Of a stretch of 64,000 bases of DNA, positions 43,964-54,518 are shown piece after piece. Origin of the DNA: Psychroflexus torquis ATCC 700755. Its GTDB lineage: Bacteria; Bacteroidota; Bacteroidia; Flavobacteriales; Flavobacteriaceae. The position numbers were made by a program, and so were the translations under genes. Every line of letters begins with the position of its first letter. Position 1 is the stretch's first letter. The notes beneath the pieces are model-generated. The model had not been told where the DNA came from, made no database searches, and worked only from the letters and a program-made list of their open reading frames with translations. The DNA is taken from positions 992,001 to 1,056,000 of the forward strand of contig NC_018721.1 of assembly GCF_000153485.2 (NCBI RefSeq), given 5' to 3'.

Positions 43964-46900
43964 TTATTTGTCTAGATATTGAAGTTGGTTTTTCTCTTGT
44001 TCTGCCTTGCTTTTGGCCTCATCGATTTCTTCTTGGCGCTGTATCTCTTCATTTTGCTCTTTTATAGCCCGTTCAACAGACTCTTTATTAACATGTTCGC
44101 CGGTCACCAACCATTTGTATTTTGTCTTTGCTGAATTTGTTATTGAAAGCAATAGTGGCAAAAATAATAAGGTGAGAAAAGTTGCAATAAAAATACCATA
44201 GGCTATGGATATAGCCATTGGTTTAAGAAACTGAGCCTGTCTACTGCGTTCTAATAGCAGTGGTGCAATCCCGGCTATCGTTGTGAGCGAGGTTAAAAAT
44301 ATAGCTCTAAACCTAGACTTACCTGCCTCGATAAGTGCATTATCGAAAGACATCCCTTCCCGAAGATAGGCATTGAATTTCCCTATAAGAACTAGCCCAT
44401 CGTTCACCATAATACCCACCAGAGCAATAACTCCAAGAAGCGATAATATATTGACTGGGAATCCATGCAAATAATGCCCCCAGGCTACTCCAATAATACT
44501 AAACGGGATAAGCAGCATGAGAAGTAGAGGTTGACTGTAACTTCTAAAGGTAAAGGCAATTACTGCATAGATGAGAAATAGAACCACAGGTAACACTTTC
44601 TTGGCCGAATCCGTCAACTTATCTGCTTCTCGGTTTTGGCCTTCGTAAGAGACAGAAACACTAGGATATTTTGATAAAATACTTGGTAAAATATTATCAT
44701 CGATATTGGCAATAGCATCTGTAGCACTGGCATTGGGATCTTCCATATCCGCTTCTACCCGTATCTCCCGCAATCCATCCAAATGACTTATCGATTCTGT
44801 TCCCCTTTGGATCGTATAGCTAGCAATTTCTCCAAAAGGAACACGATCTCCAGTAGGCGTTACAATACGCATATCGTCCAAATCATTTATAGACTCCCTA
44901 TTTTCACGATCGTATCTTACCCAAACTTTAATTTCATCCTGACCTCTTTGAAAGCGCTGGGCCTGTAGCCCAAAAAAACCAGCTCTTACTTGACTCATCA
45001 CTTCACCTAAACTCAGTCCGAGGGCGTAAGCTTCGTCTTTGAGATCTATTGATATTTCTTTGATCCCCAAAGGGTCGGTGTCGGTCACATCCTTAAGCGA
45101 AGAACTGTCTTCTAAAACTGCTGTCAACTCTTCCTTGGCTCGTTCTAGCTCATTCAAATTATTTCCTAAGAGCGAAACCGAAACGGGCTTGCCTCCAAAG
45201 TTTCCTCCAGAACCAAAGGTAAGGCGTTCTACTCCATAGACTTCTCCTACTTCTTCCCTGATGGCATTGGTGATTTCTGGAGATCCAAAATCACGCTCTT
45301 CACCTGGCAAAAGATTAACACGCAGAGAAGCTTTGTTGTTCCCAGGGCCTACTCGCCTAACGATATTACGTACCACTTGCTTATTGCCAGATTGGCGAGC
45401 AGAAAAGTCTTCATTTACTCTCATGGCTGCATCTTCAACCATAGAGATTATACTGTCTGTTTTCTTAGGGTTAGTCCCTTCAGGCATCAACAGATCTATA
45501 CTTACTCGATCACTCGCGATACTAGGAAATAAGGTCACTTTTACAACACCTCCCTTAATAGAACCAATAGTCAAAATAAGCATAGCTGTTATAATAGCAA
45601 AGCTGATGAATCGGTTTTTGACTGTAAACCTCACCACAGGCTCATAAAACTTATCTCTCAAAAAGACCATCACTCGGTCACCGTAAACATTCAGTCCTCT
45701 CAACTTTTTAAAGAAACGATCAAGACCGCTTTTCTTAGTTTTATCAGCTTCATTATCCCTTACCAAAGCTTTGGAGTGGGCAATGTGAGCCGGCAAAATG
45801 ATTAAAGCTTCAATTAATGAGACTACCAAGGTTAAAATAACCACTATACTCACTTCACCAAAAAACTTACCGATACGGCTGTCCAAAAACAAAAAGGTAG
45901 AAAAGGCCAATACGGTGGTGATAATCGCTGAGATAATCGGGGGGAGCACCTCCATAGTTCCATCGATGGCCGCCTGAACAGGCTTTTTCCCCATTTCGTA
46001 GTGCTGGTAGATATTTTCTGAAATTACTATTCCATCATCAACTAAGATTCCGATCACGATAATCATTCCAAAAAGAGACAAGACGTTGATAGTCACTCCA
46101 AAGGCACTAGCAAAAATAAACATACCCAAAAACGAAATCGGTAAACCAAAGGCCACCCAAAAAGCCAAACGTGTATTTAGAAAAAGGGATAAAAACACCA
46201 AAACCAAAAGTATACCCACGGTTCCATTTTCAATCAACAAATCGGTACGCTGACTTAAAGTAATGCTCCGGTCGTCTTCCACGATAATTTCAATGGTATC
46301 GTTTTTCTCGTTAAACTCCTTGACGTATTGCCTCACTTTTTCTGCTGCAGCCATCAGATCCTCGTTGTTGGTCGTTGAAATATTGACACTTACCGCTACT
46401 CTCCCATTGATATAAGACGCATTGGGAGTTTCCGAAAATCGATCACGGATAGTCGCCACATCCCTTAGAGTCACTAGTGTCCCGTCCGGTTGAGATTTCA
46501 CCACCAAATTATTTAATTCCTTACCATAATAAGACCGATTATCAGCCCGAATAAGAAAGTCCTCTGCTTCTGTTTTTATACTTCCGCCAGTAGTCAAAAT
46601 ATTAGCTCTAGATACGGCTTCAGCAACTTCAGCGAAGGTGAGGTTATAGGCCAATAAATTATTTTCATCTACAGCGATTTCAATTTCTTCTTCAGGATAC
46701 CCTTCGATTTCAATTTGCGAGAGTCCGTCCATAGCTCGTAGATCATATTCCATTTGCCTCGCAATCTGCTTCAGAGTGGCAAGATCTACATCTTCACCAC
46801 TTACAAAATAATCGAAGGTTTCACGAATGTTTTCTTGTTTCGCCACCACCAAAGGTTCCATACCCGAGGGGAAATTGGGCACACGATCTACTGCATTTTT

Positions 46901-47227
46901 AACTTCGGTCAACATGACATCAATATCCTCATCGGTCTCGATTTCAACCGTGATGCTTCCTCCATTTTCACGGGAAGTTGAAGTCACCCGTTCTACACCA
47001 ACCAGTCCTTTTAAATTGTCCTCAATCTTGAGAACAATACCCTCCTCAATCTCTTCAGGAGCAGCCCCCGGATAAGTCACGTTTATAGTGATGATTTCCG
47101 ACTCAATCAAAGGAAAGTAGGACGATTGTAAGCTAAACATCCCGACAACACCAAAAATCACGAAAGCTAAGATCATGACATTCACAGCCACATGGTACTT
47201 TATAAAATAAGAGATTATTTTTCTCAT
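43964..47227 (-). CDS. RND-family efflux transporter
   Basis: 1087 residues. The two-fold AcrB-type layout is present: membrane helix 1 at 12-32, periplasmic pore and docking domains, helices 2-7 (about 335-500) and 8-12 (about 870-1030). LVDDGIVISENIYQH and NDGLVLIGKFN match helix 4 and helix 10 motifs; Asp residues for proton relay appear in the first. Substrate is unknown; Bacteroidota members of this type export drugs or metals. A charged C-terminal tail is present. It overlaps the adaptor gene by 4 bases. Confidence 0.93.
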   Translation of the reverse strand: MRKIISYFIKYHVAVNVMILAFVIFGVVGMFSLQSSYFPLIESEIITINVTYPGAAPEEIEEGIVLKIEDNLKGLVGVERVTSTSRENGGSITVEIETDEDIDVMLTEVKNAVDRVPNFPSGMEPLVVAKQENIRETFDYFVSGEDVDLATLKQIARQMEYDLRAMDGLSQIEIEGYPEEEIEIAVDENNLLAYNLTFAEVAEAVSRANILTTGGSIKTEAEDFLIRADNRSYYGKELNNLVVKSQPDGTLVTLRDVATIRDRFSETPNASYINGRVAVSVNISTTNNEDLMAAAEKVRQYVKEFNEKNDTIEIIVEDDRSITLSQRTDLLIENGTVGILLVLVFLSLFLNTRLAFWVAFGLPISFLGMFIFASAFGVTINVLSLFGMIIVIGILVDDGIVISENIYQHYEMGKKPVQAAIDGTMEVLPPIISAIITTVLAFSTFLFLDSRIGKFFGEVSIVVILTLVVSLIEALIILPAHIAHSKALVRDNEADKTKKSGLDRFFKKLRGLNVYGDRVMVFLRDKFYEPVVRFTVKNRFISFAIITAMLILTIGSIKGGVVKVTLFPSIASDRVSIDLLMPEGTNPKKTDSIISMVEDAAMRVNEDFSARQSGNKQVVRNIVRRVGPGNNKASLRVNLLPGEERDFGSPEITNAIREEVGEVYGVERLTFGSGGNFGGKPVSVSLLGNNLNELERAKEELTAVLEDSSSLKDVTDTDPLGIKEISIDLKDEAYALGLSLGEVMSQVRAGFFGLQAQRFQRGQDEIKVWVRYDRENRESINDLDDMRIVTPTGDRVPFGEIASYTIQRGTESISHLDGLREIRVEADMEDPNASATDAIANIDDNILPSILSKYPSVSVSYEGQNREADKLTDSAKKVLPVVLFLIYAVIAFTFRSYSQPLLLMLLIPFSIIGVAWGHYLHGFPVNILSLLGVIALVGIMVNDGLVLIGKFNAYLREGMSFDNALIEAGKSRFRAIFLTSLTTIAGIAPLLLERSRQAQFLKPMAISIAYGIFIATFLTLLFLPLLLSITNSAKTKYKWLVTGEHVNKESVERAIKEQNEEIQRQEEIDEAKSKAEQEKNQLQYLDK

Positions 47228-48381
47228 TGGTTAACCGCTTCTAGGCTTGTATTAGATTCGCTTTTGCTTAGACTATCGCCAACAACTTTAACCAGCATGC
47301 CTTTATAAGCCCCTGAAATTTGCTTCGCTAAAATAACTTCTCCGTCAGGAATTCCTTTCACCACGACGTGTTTGTCTGAAAAGTAGATGGGTTGCACCTT
47401 AATAGTGCTTAAAATAGTATCCTTTACTACAAACATCTCATCGCTATCGTTTACTAAACTGCGATCTAAAGCGATAGCATTCTCTACTTTTTTCGCTTCA
47501 ATATCAGCTTTTAAATACATGCCTTCTTTTAAAGAAGAGCCTCTGACTTCAATAAACACGCTTACAGTTTGAGTCGACTGTTCTATACTAGCATTAATTC
47601 GACTCACTGTACCGGTATAGCTTTGTGTTTTCTTGTTGTTGCTTAATGAAACTGATTCCCCTTCCTGTAAGAGGTCGGCATACTCTTTAGCAATTGCTAC
47701 TTGGAGCTCGTAGACTTCAGGATCGATATATTCACCCAACTTTTGCCCACTTCGTATAAGAGTACCCTCAGTCACAAGAGCCTCGATCAGTACCCCGTTA
47801 AAAGGCGCCGTAATTTTGTATTTCACCAAGCGCTCTTCTAAATTTTTAACATTATAGTAGGCTGTATTGATACCTCTACCATAAATAAAAAACCGCTCTT
47901 TATCCGTTTTAGACTCAGGAAGTGGTAGGACCGCTTTATCAATGTTAAAGCGGTTGAGATAGTTAAGCCACTTTGGATGGACCTCAGGGAAGTCCAGTCT
48001 CAAATCGGGCATGATAGCTGTGATTTGATTATACAAATCGCTCTTGGCAGATTGTACCGAAGCTCGGTATTCTAATGCATCCATTTTGATCAAAACTTGA
48101 CCTTTTTTATACCTCTGTCCAGCCCTAAAGGGCTTTGCACTAAATTTAAAGACCCCTTGCACCTCAGCATAAAGCTCTACCCTATGTTTAGCTATAAGAT
48201 TCCCGTTGGCGGGAATAAGGATTGGAACCGTAGAGTTATGAACGGTCTCTACAAATACAGTTTTGACAGTTTTTCGGATTTTTGTTTCTGGAGGTTCTTT
48301 GCTATCGATGATAAACTTGGCTCCAAAAATAGCTCCAACCAATAAAACAACCCCAAGGACGAATAATATAATTTTTCTCAT
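47224..48381 (-). CDS. Periplasmic adaptor (membrane fusion protein) of the RND pump
   Basis: 385 residues with an N-terminal membrane anchor (IILFVLGVVLLVGAIFGAKF), a barrel-sandwich lipoyl fold (about 65-110 and 195-225), an alpha hairpin, and a beta barrel (about 225-295) with SRINASIEQSTQTVSVFIEV. It links the transporter to the outer channel. First gene of the operon. Confidence 0.92.
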   Translation of the reverse strand: MRKIILFVLGVVLLVGAIFGAKFIIDSKEPPETKIRKTVKTVFVETVHNSTVPILIPANGNLIAKHRVELYAEVQGVFKFSAKPFRAGQRYKKGQVLIKMDALEYRASVQSAKSDLYNQITAIMPDLRLDFPEVHPKWLNYLNRFNIDKAVLPLPESKTDKERFFIYGRGINTAYYNVKNLEERLVKYKITAPFNGVLIEALVTEGTLIRSGQKLGEYIDPEVYELQVAIAKEYADLLQEGESVSLSNNKKTQSYTGTVSRINASIEQSTQTVSVFIEVRGSSLKEGMYLKADIEAKKVENAIALDRSLVNDSDEMFVVKDTILSTIKVQPIYFSDKHVVVKGIPDGEVILAKQISGAYKGMLVKVVGDSLSKSESNTSLEAVNQ

Positions 48382-48443
48382 AGTACTTTTAGGACGATAC
48401 AGAAGGATGAAGGTTACACCCTACTTTAAAATTTTGTGAAAAC

Positions 48444-50354
48444 TTAAAGACTTTCAATTTTAACCTGAAGGTCCTCCCAAGATTTCATGAGAGTTTCCAA
48501 CTGGCTTTTTTTGGCATTATAAGTGTCAAAAAAGTGAGGTTGTTTTATAGTCTCTTCATATTTCAAGACAAGATCTTGATCACTTTTCTTGATTTCTTTT
48601 TCCAACTTGGAGATTTTAGACTCTACTCCGCTTAGTTTATTCTGAAGGGATTTTTGCTTCTTCTGAAATTCGTAGTCGTTTTTGTTTGAATTCGCTGTTT
48701 TCTCTTGCTTTTTTTGTTTGTCCTTTTTTTCAACTTCACGCATGGACTCTAGCTCACGATATTTCAAATAATCGTTGATATCCCCTAGAAATTCTTTGAC
48801 TTGGTGATTTCTGAATTCGTAGATAGAATCTGCTAAACCTTGAAGAAAGTCCCTATCGTGCGATACTAAAATCAGGGTGCCTTCAAAATTATTAAGCGCT
48901 GCCTTCAAAACATTTTTAGATTGAATATCTAAATGGTTGGTAGGCTCATCCATAATCAAAACATTGAAGGGAGTTAACGACATTTTGGCCAAGGCCAAAC
49001 GGTTTCTCTCTCCTCCAGAAAGGACTTTAACGAACTTGCCTACGTCATCTCCCTTAAATAAGAATGACCCTAAAATATCTCTTACACGGCTTCTGTTGCT
49101 TTGGTTAGCAGCATCAAGCATAGTGTCTAAAACAGTTTTATTGCCGTCTAGATATTCTGCTTGGTTTTGGGCAAAGTATCCAATCTGGACATTATGGCCT
49201 AGCTTTATGTGTCCTCCATGCTCAAGTTCTCCTACAATAATTTTAGCCAAAGTAGATTTCCCCTGACCGTTCTGCCCTACAAAAGCTATTTTGGAATTCC
49301 GCTCTATAAGAAAGTTTACATCTTTAAAAACCGTATCCTCTCCAAAGGCTTTAGAAAGGTCTTCTGCTTCAATCACAACTTTTCCAGGGTTTTTAGAAGT
49401 GCTAAATTTGACATTCATAACTTTGTTGTCCTCTTCATCCACTTCGATGACTTCAGTTTTTTCAAGTTTTTTAATGAGGGATTGAGCCATAGACGCTTTA
49501 CTAGCTTTGGCTCTAAACTTACTGATCAGTTTTTCGGTTTGTTCAATTTCCTTTTGCTGATTCTTTTGAGAAGCCAATTGTTGCTCTCTCAATTCTTCTC
49601 TTAAAACTTTGAACTTGGAATAAGGTTTATTATAATCGTAAATTTGACCTAAAGACAACTCGATCGTTCTATTGGTGACGTTATCCAAAAACATCTTATC
49701 GTGAGACACGATAACAACACAACCAGCAAAATTTTGTAAAAAGCCTTCCAACCATAGAATACTCTCTATATCTAGGTGGTTGGTGGGCTCATCCAGTAGT
49801 AAAATATCATTGGTCTGTAAAAGCAGTTTAGCAAGCTCTATACGCATTCTCCAGCCTCCAGAAAAGGTATCCGTTTGCTTTTCAAATCCTTCCGTTGTAA
49901 AGCCAAGGCCCTTTAGAACTTTCTCTGTCTCTCCTTGGTAATTATAACCACCCAAAATCTCATACTGATGCTGATAATCATTAAGATCAATCATCAACTG
50001 ATTATAAGATTCGCTTTCATAATCTGTTCTTTCTACCAATTGATGATTGATATGGTCTAATTTGGATTCTATCGTTTTTATAGCTTCAAAAGCCTGATAA
50101 GTTTCCTCCAAAACGGTTCTTCCTTGCTGAAAATCTATATCTTGCTTTAAAAAACCGATACTTATCTCTTTATCTTTTGCAATTTGACCTGTATCTAAGG
50201 TCATTTCACCAGAGATAATTTTAAGCATTGTTGATTTTCCGGCTCCGTTTTTACCTATGAGACCTAGCCTGTTTCCTGAGCTTAGCTTGAAACTGATCTC
50301 CTTAAAAAGATACTCTCCACCAAATGAAATGGAAAGATTATGAATATGTAGCAT
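48444..50354 (-). CDS. ABC-F family ATPase (Uup-like)
   Basis: 636 residues with two ABC modules: Walker A GLIGKNGAGKST (about 33-44) and FVGQNGQGKST (about 355-365), signatures FSGGWRMR and LSGGERNR, Walker B LLLDEPTNHLD and LIMDEPTNHLD. No membrane segment. The linker and the C-terminal coiled coil (about 540-636) fit the Uup/EttA group, which acts on ribosomes, and in Uup the tail binds DNA. Divergent from the DUF983 gene. Confidence 0.92.
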   Translation of the reverse strand: MLHIHNLSISFGGEYLFKEISFKLSSGNRLGLIGKNGAGKSTMLKIISGEMTLDTGQIAKDKEISIGFLKQDIDFQQGRTVLEETYQAFEAIKTIESKLDHINHQLVERTDYESESYNQLMIDLNDYQHQYEILGGYNYQGETEKVLKGLGFTTEGFEKQTDTFSGGWRMRIELAKLLLQTNDILLLDEPTNHLDIESILWLEGFLQNFAGCVVIVSHDKMFLDNVTNRTIELSLGQIYDYNKPYSKFKVLREELREQQLASQKNQQKEIEQTEKLISKFRAKASKASMAQSLIKKLEKTEVIEVDEEDNKVMNVKFSTSKNPGKVVIEAEDLSKAFGEDTVFKDVNFLIERNSKIAFVGQNGQGKSTLAKIIVGELEHGGHIKLGHNVQIGYFAQNQAEYLDGNKTVLDTMLDAANQSNRSRVRDILGSFLFKGDDVGKFVKVLSGGERNRLALAKMSLTPFNVLIMDEPTNHLDIQSKNVLKAALNNFEGTLILVSHDRDFLQGLADSIYEFRNHQVKEFLGDINDYLKYRELESMREVEKKDKQKKQEKTANSNKNDYEFQKKQKSLQNKLSGVESKISKLEKEIKKSDQDLVLKYEETIKQPHFFDTYNAKKSQLETLMKSWEDLQVKIESL

Positions 50355-50417
50355 ATGTTACTTAAAATTTCTGCAAATATTGTTATATTTACTCAACAAA
50401 GCTAAATTTTATTAAAA

Positions 50418-50813
50418 ATGCTTAAAGGCTCAAAATTATACAGCGTATTTACAGGAAAATGTCCGGTATGCCATGGGGATAAAATGTATAAAGAATCCAA
50501 TCCTTTCAAACTGAATAAAATTTACGACATGCATAAGAGATGCTCTGTTTGTGATACTAAATACAAAATAGAACCTTCCTTTTTTTATGGAGCTATGTAT
50601 GTTAGTTATGGCCTGGGAGTTGCATTTTCAGTCGCGGCTTTTATTACCTCCTATTTCATTGTAGGTTTAGGAGTTATCCCCTCTTTCATCTCTATTATTG
50701 TAGTCTTAGTCCTTATGATGCCGATTAACATGAGGCTAGCTAGAAACATATGGATTAATTTATTCTTATCTTACGATAAAGATGCTAAGAATAAAATTTC
50801 AAAAACCGATTAA
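50418..50813 (+). CDS. DUF983 membrane protein
   Basis: 131 residues. CPVCHGDKM and CSVCDTKYK form a zinc-ribbon pair (about 15-45), followed by FFYGAMYVSYGLG and two or three membrane helices (about 58-105). The match to DUF983 is good; function unknown. Its 3' end overlaps the convergent oxidoreductase gene by 29 bases. Confidence 0.9.
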   Translation: MLKGSKLYSVFTGKCPVCHGDKMYKESNPFKLNKIYDMHKRCSVCDTKYKIEPSFFYGAMYVSYGLGVAFSVAAFITSYFIVGLGVIPSFISIIVVLVLMMPINMRLARNIWINLFLSYDKDAKNKISKTD

Positions 50814-51834
50814 TGTCAGTTTCCTTATCAATAGGTTTCCCTTCGAATATATGTTCCGTTAATTCACGTGATAAAGTTGGTGCACACATCACCCCCCTAC
50901 TTCCAAATCCATTAAGAATATAGAGATGTTGATGCTCTGGATGCTTGCCTAAAACAGGTATTCGGTCTCTTACAGTAGGGCGAACTCCCGCAATCTGATC
51001 TATAATTTTAAAATCACACTGAATAAGCTCTGATAGTTTTTCCACAAGATCTTTTCTACCCTCTGTGGTTGGTAAGTCATTAAGCTCATCTCTAGAATAA
51101 GTTGCTCCATATTTATAAATATCATTTCCAAGGGGAATAATAAAATAACGCGATTTCAAGATACTTGAATTGGCCTTTAGGTCTTTTGACTCAAATATCA
51201 AATACTCCCCTTTGTTCCCATACAGGGGAAGCCAATTAAAAAAGGGATTGGAATGCACTCCATAGCCTTCACAAAAGATAACCTTGCGGTATGTGTTCTC
51301 ATGGTAACTTACATGATCCTCGCCGACTTTCAGATCGGCATATGAAAAGGATTCACTTTTAAAGTTATGAAGTGTATTAAATTTATTTTTTTGAATAGCT
51401 AACAATCTTTTTAAATGAAGGAGATGAGATTGAAGGACTTGCCCACGTTTGAAAGAAGACGATACTGAAGCGGACACCTTTTGGATAACAGGATCTATAA
51501 ATGGCTCAAGAGCAAGCTGGTCTGAGGCTACTGTCCAATTATTTTGATCTTCAATAGAAGAAAATAATTTATAAACAGGAATGGCTTCAAAAAATGATTC
51601 AGAATAATCAGTATTGAATTGAGTATAGAAATCAATTGCTTCAGGCATAAATTTAGCCGCATTCCAGGCTAAATTATAACGTTTTAGAGCTACAGGATTA
51701 AGAACTCCCCCAGCTACTTTTGAGGACTGCTGACTTTCATCTGATATAATGTCAAAGGTTTTAGAAGATTCCTCTAACCTTCTGGCTACACATAGACCAG
51801 AAATACCAAACCCGACAATCAAAACATCTTTCAT
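50785..51834 (-). CDS. FAD-dependent oxidoreductase, DAO family
   Basis: 349 residues. The Rossmann dinucleotide motif VLIVGFGISGLCVARRLEE starts at residue 4, so no later start is possible. The C-terminus has GVRPTVRDRIPVLGK and NGFGSRGVMCAPTLSREL, typical of DAO/MnmC-like amine or amino-acid oxidases. Substrate is unknown. The start codon is only 5 bases after a terminator hairpin, so initiation is unusual (see findings). Confidence 0.88.
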   Translation of the reverse strand: MKDVLIVGFGISGLCVARRLEESSKTFDIISDESQQSSKVAGGVLNPVALKRYNLAWNAAKFMPEAIDFYTQFNTDYSESFFEAIPVYKLFSSIEDQNNWTVASDQLALEPFIDPVIQKVSASVSSSFKRGQVLQSHLLHLKRLLAIQKNKFNTLHNFKSESFSYADLKVGEDHVSYHENTYRKVIFCEGYGVHSNPFFNWLPLYGNKGEYLIFESKDLKANSSILKSRYFIIPLGNDIYKYGATYSRDELNDLPTTEGRKDLVEKLSELIQCDFKIIDQIAGVRPTVRDRIPVLGKHPEHQHLYILNGFGSRGVMCAPTLSRELTEHIFEGKPIDKETDINRFLKFYS

Positions 51835-51861
51835 AAAAAAGCCCTTACAATTATAAGGGCT
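51835..51861 (-). terminator. Terminator of the gldKLMN operon
   Basis: AGCCCTTA-CAATTA-TAAGGGCT (51840-51861) is a perfect 8-base stem with a 6-base loop. On the minus strand it is followed by TTTTTT and then at once by ATG of the oxidoreductase gene. gldN ends 28 bases before it. Confidence 0.88.
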
Positions 51862-51889
51862 AATTTAAAGGTTTTAAAAAGAATAAGGT

Positions 51890-52924
51890 TTAGTAATTCC
51901 ACATATCCAATTCAAAGTTTCTAATTCCTTCTTTTATTCTATTGGACTCCAAAAGTTGCAGTAAGGCATTATCTTGAATATAATCTGAAATCTCTCTATC
52001 TTCATAAACATTTTGAGTTTTATAAATAAATGCATCGAAACGTCTAGAGTTAAGAAGATGATCAAAACTAAAAGGCATTGAACTATTATTATTATTTATA
52101 ACTTTTGCGCTGTGCAGTACTTGCCTAGCATCAGAAAACCAAACCCAAAAATAAGGAACAATTTGTGGATTACCGGAGAAGCTTTGATTTTGGCTCTGAA
52201 TATCGAAACCTGCTGGAGCTATGCCAAGCAGACGGTATTTCATTTCACCTTGAAGCTTATCAAAATACCACATCCCTTTAATATGATATTCAAGAATATC
52301 CCTACTTGTAATTGCAGTAGGAATCAAAAAAGGCTCCATCTTTGCCACTAGCTCTTGAGAGTAAAGTTGTGGAAACTCAGAAAGTTTACCTACTAAAGAT
52401 CTATTGATAAATGTTTGAACATTTTCTGTTCCTGTAACACCATATTGGCCTAAAACATCTAGAGCTACATCGGGGAGAAAAAGCGACTTCGTTGAGCTTA
52501 AAATATCTGCGTAAGTTTTTCTCTTATTAAAATAACTTGTCGCATACACTTCTGTAATTGCAGAAGTGGAAGTAGAGTCCACAGAACCTTCTTCAATAGC
52601 ATCTAAGAGAACTTTGTACAAAGAGCGTCTTCCTCTTGGAAAAGCACCATCTTGTGTAGGATAGAGCAAAGGGAAATTAATTCTTTGCTTTAAATCTATC
52701 TTTTCCCAAACGATCTTAGACCATAAAATATCTCTATCACCAATATATCCGTATTCAAGTGGCTTATCATCATCAGAAATCTTTTGACTTTCTGTGAGTA
52801 CACCAACCTGTGAAGGTTCGGAAGCGTTCAGAATATTAGACGACTGCGCTAAAGCTGAACTTGAACTTAGAACTATCGCTGAATATAAAAAGAATTTAAG
52901 ATTTGAATAACTCATCATCATCAT
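51890..52924 (-). CDS. gldN: Gliding and type IX secretion protein GldN
   Basis: 344 residues, first 26 a signal peptide (FLYSAIVLSSSSALA then QSS). The start codons are four adjacent Met. Central segments such as YGYIGDRDILWSKIVWEKIDL and GRRSLYKVLLDAIE are typical of GldN. GldN binds GldK in the periplasmic ring of the type IX secretion system. Last gene of gldKLMN. Confidence 0.93.
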   Translation of the reverse strand: MMMMSYSNLKFFLYSAIVLSSSSALAQSSNILNASEPSQVGVLTESQKISDDDKPLEYGYIGDRDILWSKIVWEKIDLKQRINFPLLYPTQDGAFPRGRRSLYKVLLDAIEEGSVDSTSTSAITEVYATSYFNKRKTYADILSSTKSLFLPDVALDVLGQYGVTGTENVQTFINRSLVGKLSEFPQLYSQELVAKMEPFLIPTAITSRDILEYHIKGMWYFDKLQGEMKYRLLGIAPAGFDIQSQNQSFSGNPQIVPYFWVWFSDARQVLHSAKVINNNNSSMPFSFDHLLNSRRFDAFIYKTQNVYEDREISDYIQDNALLQLLESNRIKEGIRNFELDMWNY

Positions 52925-52925
52925 T

Positions 52926-54494
52926 TTAGTTTGTTAATTGGACTAATATTGCGGGCATATTTTTAACGTTCACGCCAGGAACATCAGCTTTAATATCGAA
53001 TATTTGAATAATATCTCCTGCTCTAGCTAAATCTAAAAGGCCTTGTGCTTTTGAATCCATTCTGCTACCATTGACAACGACTGAGGGCTGTCCTGGAATA
53101 CTTAGCGTGAATTGCTTAACAACTGGAGTAATATCAAAATCGAAATTTTCAAATGTAGCACCGATTGGGGAAATCTTTAGAGCATTCTTAGGCATCTGTA
53201 TAGCAGCACCCTCTTGTATCTGTCCTCTTACTGTAGGCGTGGGTCTTGGTAAACTTTTAATTCTAAAAATCGCTGAAGAGGGAATTATTTCTCCTTCAAT
53301 TTCACCAGTTACATTAATTTTTAATTCAGTTCCAGTTGTAGGTTTCACCATATATTGAGAACCCTTTATGCGTCTCAAACCATCAGCAGATGCATTGACT
53401 TTATTCTCTGGTACTCCTGGCATAGAGACCGTAATTGGATTCTCAATACCACGATACACCACATTCATTTTATCGGCTGAAACAATCGCTTGATTCGGCT
53501 TAGGAATTACTGAAAATGATTTGTCAACTGAAACAGGTATATTTTTACCATTTTGAATAAAAATAAGGACACCTTCAATTTTATGATCACCAACACTTCC
53601 TGCGCTAACATTTAGCTTAACCTGGCCCCCTTCGAGTGTGAAATCTTTACCCTTAACAAGACGTCTACCATCTAAGGTCAGTTTGACTTCATTTGGAACG
53701 GTTTCACTATCAGTACGACCTAAAACGATAGATCCATCAAATATATTACCTTGATAATAAGCGCCTCTACTTTGTTCTAATAAGGTTGAATAATTATCCA
53801 TCGAAGCAATCTGAGTTAATTGACCAGAAAGCATAGAGGATAATATTTCATTTTCAAGAACCTTTAAGTTATTTTGAAGAGCGGTAATTTTAGTTATGGA
53901 TGAAATTAATGGATATTCAACAAAATGATGTCTAACGTAATTTACTTTGGCATTCTTAACCCCAGAATCAGGAGAAACTGGATCTCCACTAAATTTATCA
54001 TTAATAGTGGATAAAAAAACATCATACTTTGTATTACCCGCTAAAGTTTGATTCATCTTATCTTTATAGGATCTCATCTTAATCAAGAACTCTTCTCCGG
54101 CTGGTGTTAATTTTTCACCTTTGACAAATAATTCATTTGCATAAGATGATTTATCCATAGTTTCATAGTCTTTTGGATCTTCAACTGAATTATACATCCC
54201 TTCTTTGAGCCCAGCGAAATAGGTGAATAATTCTGAAGTTGCTGTAGAGACAATTTGTGCATTTTTGAAAACTTCTTTAAATTGCTCTTCAGATTCATCA
54301 GCCTTCACAGCAAGACCCGCAAGTGCTGCATCATTTTTGTCTTCAAAATTAGTATTGGTATCTTCTAAGGATTCATTAATTGTTCCAAATGCAGATAATA
54401 CTTCTCTAGACATATTCAAAGCTAGCATTGCAATGAAGACTAAATACATCATGTTAATCATCTTCTGTCTTGGGGTTTCCTTTCCTCCAGCCAT
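52926..54494 (-). CDS. gldM: Gliding motor subunit GldM
   Basis: 522 residues. It begins with GGKETPRQKMINMMYLVFIAMLALNMSREVL in two short pieces: the KMINMMYLVFIAMLALN helix crosses the inner membrane, and the rest (about 45-522) is a periplasmic rod of helical and Ig-like domains D1 to D4. GldM with GldL is the proton-driven motor of gliding and T9SS. One base separates it from gldN. Confidence 0.95.
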   Translation of the reverse strand: MAGGKETPRQKMINMMYLVFIAMLALNMSREVLSAFGTINESLEDTNTNFEDKNDAALAGLAVKADESEEQFKEVFKNAQIVSTATSELFTYFAGLKEGMYNSVEDPKDYETMDKSSYANELFVKGEKLTPAGEEFLIKMRSYKDKMNQTLAGNTKYDVFLSTINDKFSGDPVSPDSGVKNAKVNYVRHHFVEYPLISSITKITALQNNLKVLENEILSSMLSGQLTQIASMDNYSTLLEQSRGAYYQGNIFDGSIVLGRTDSETVPNEVKLTLDGRRLVKGKDFTLEGGQVKLNVSAGSVGDHKIEGVLIFIQNGKNIPVSVDKSFSVIPKPNQAIVSADKMNVVYRGIENPITVSMPGVPENKVNASADGLRRIKGSQYMVKPTTGTELKINVTGEIEGEIIPSSAIFRIKSLPRPTPTVRGQIQEGAAIQMPKNALKISPIGATFENFDFDITPVVKQFTLSIPGQPSVVVNGSRMDSKAQGLLDLARAGDIIQIFDIKADVPGVNVKNMPAILVQLTN

Positions 54495-54518
54495 AATGGT
54501 AAATTTATATAATTATAA

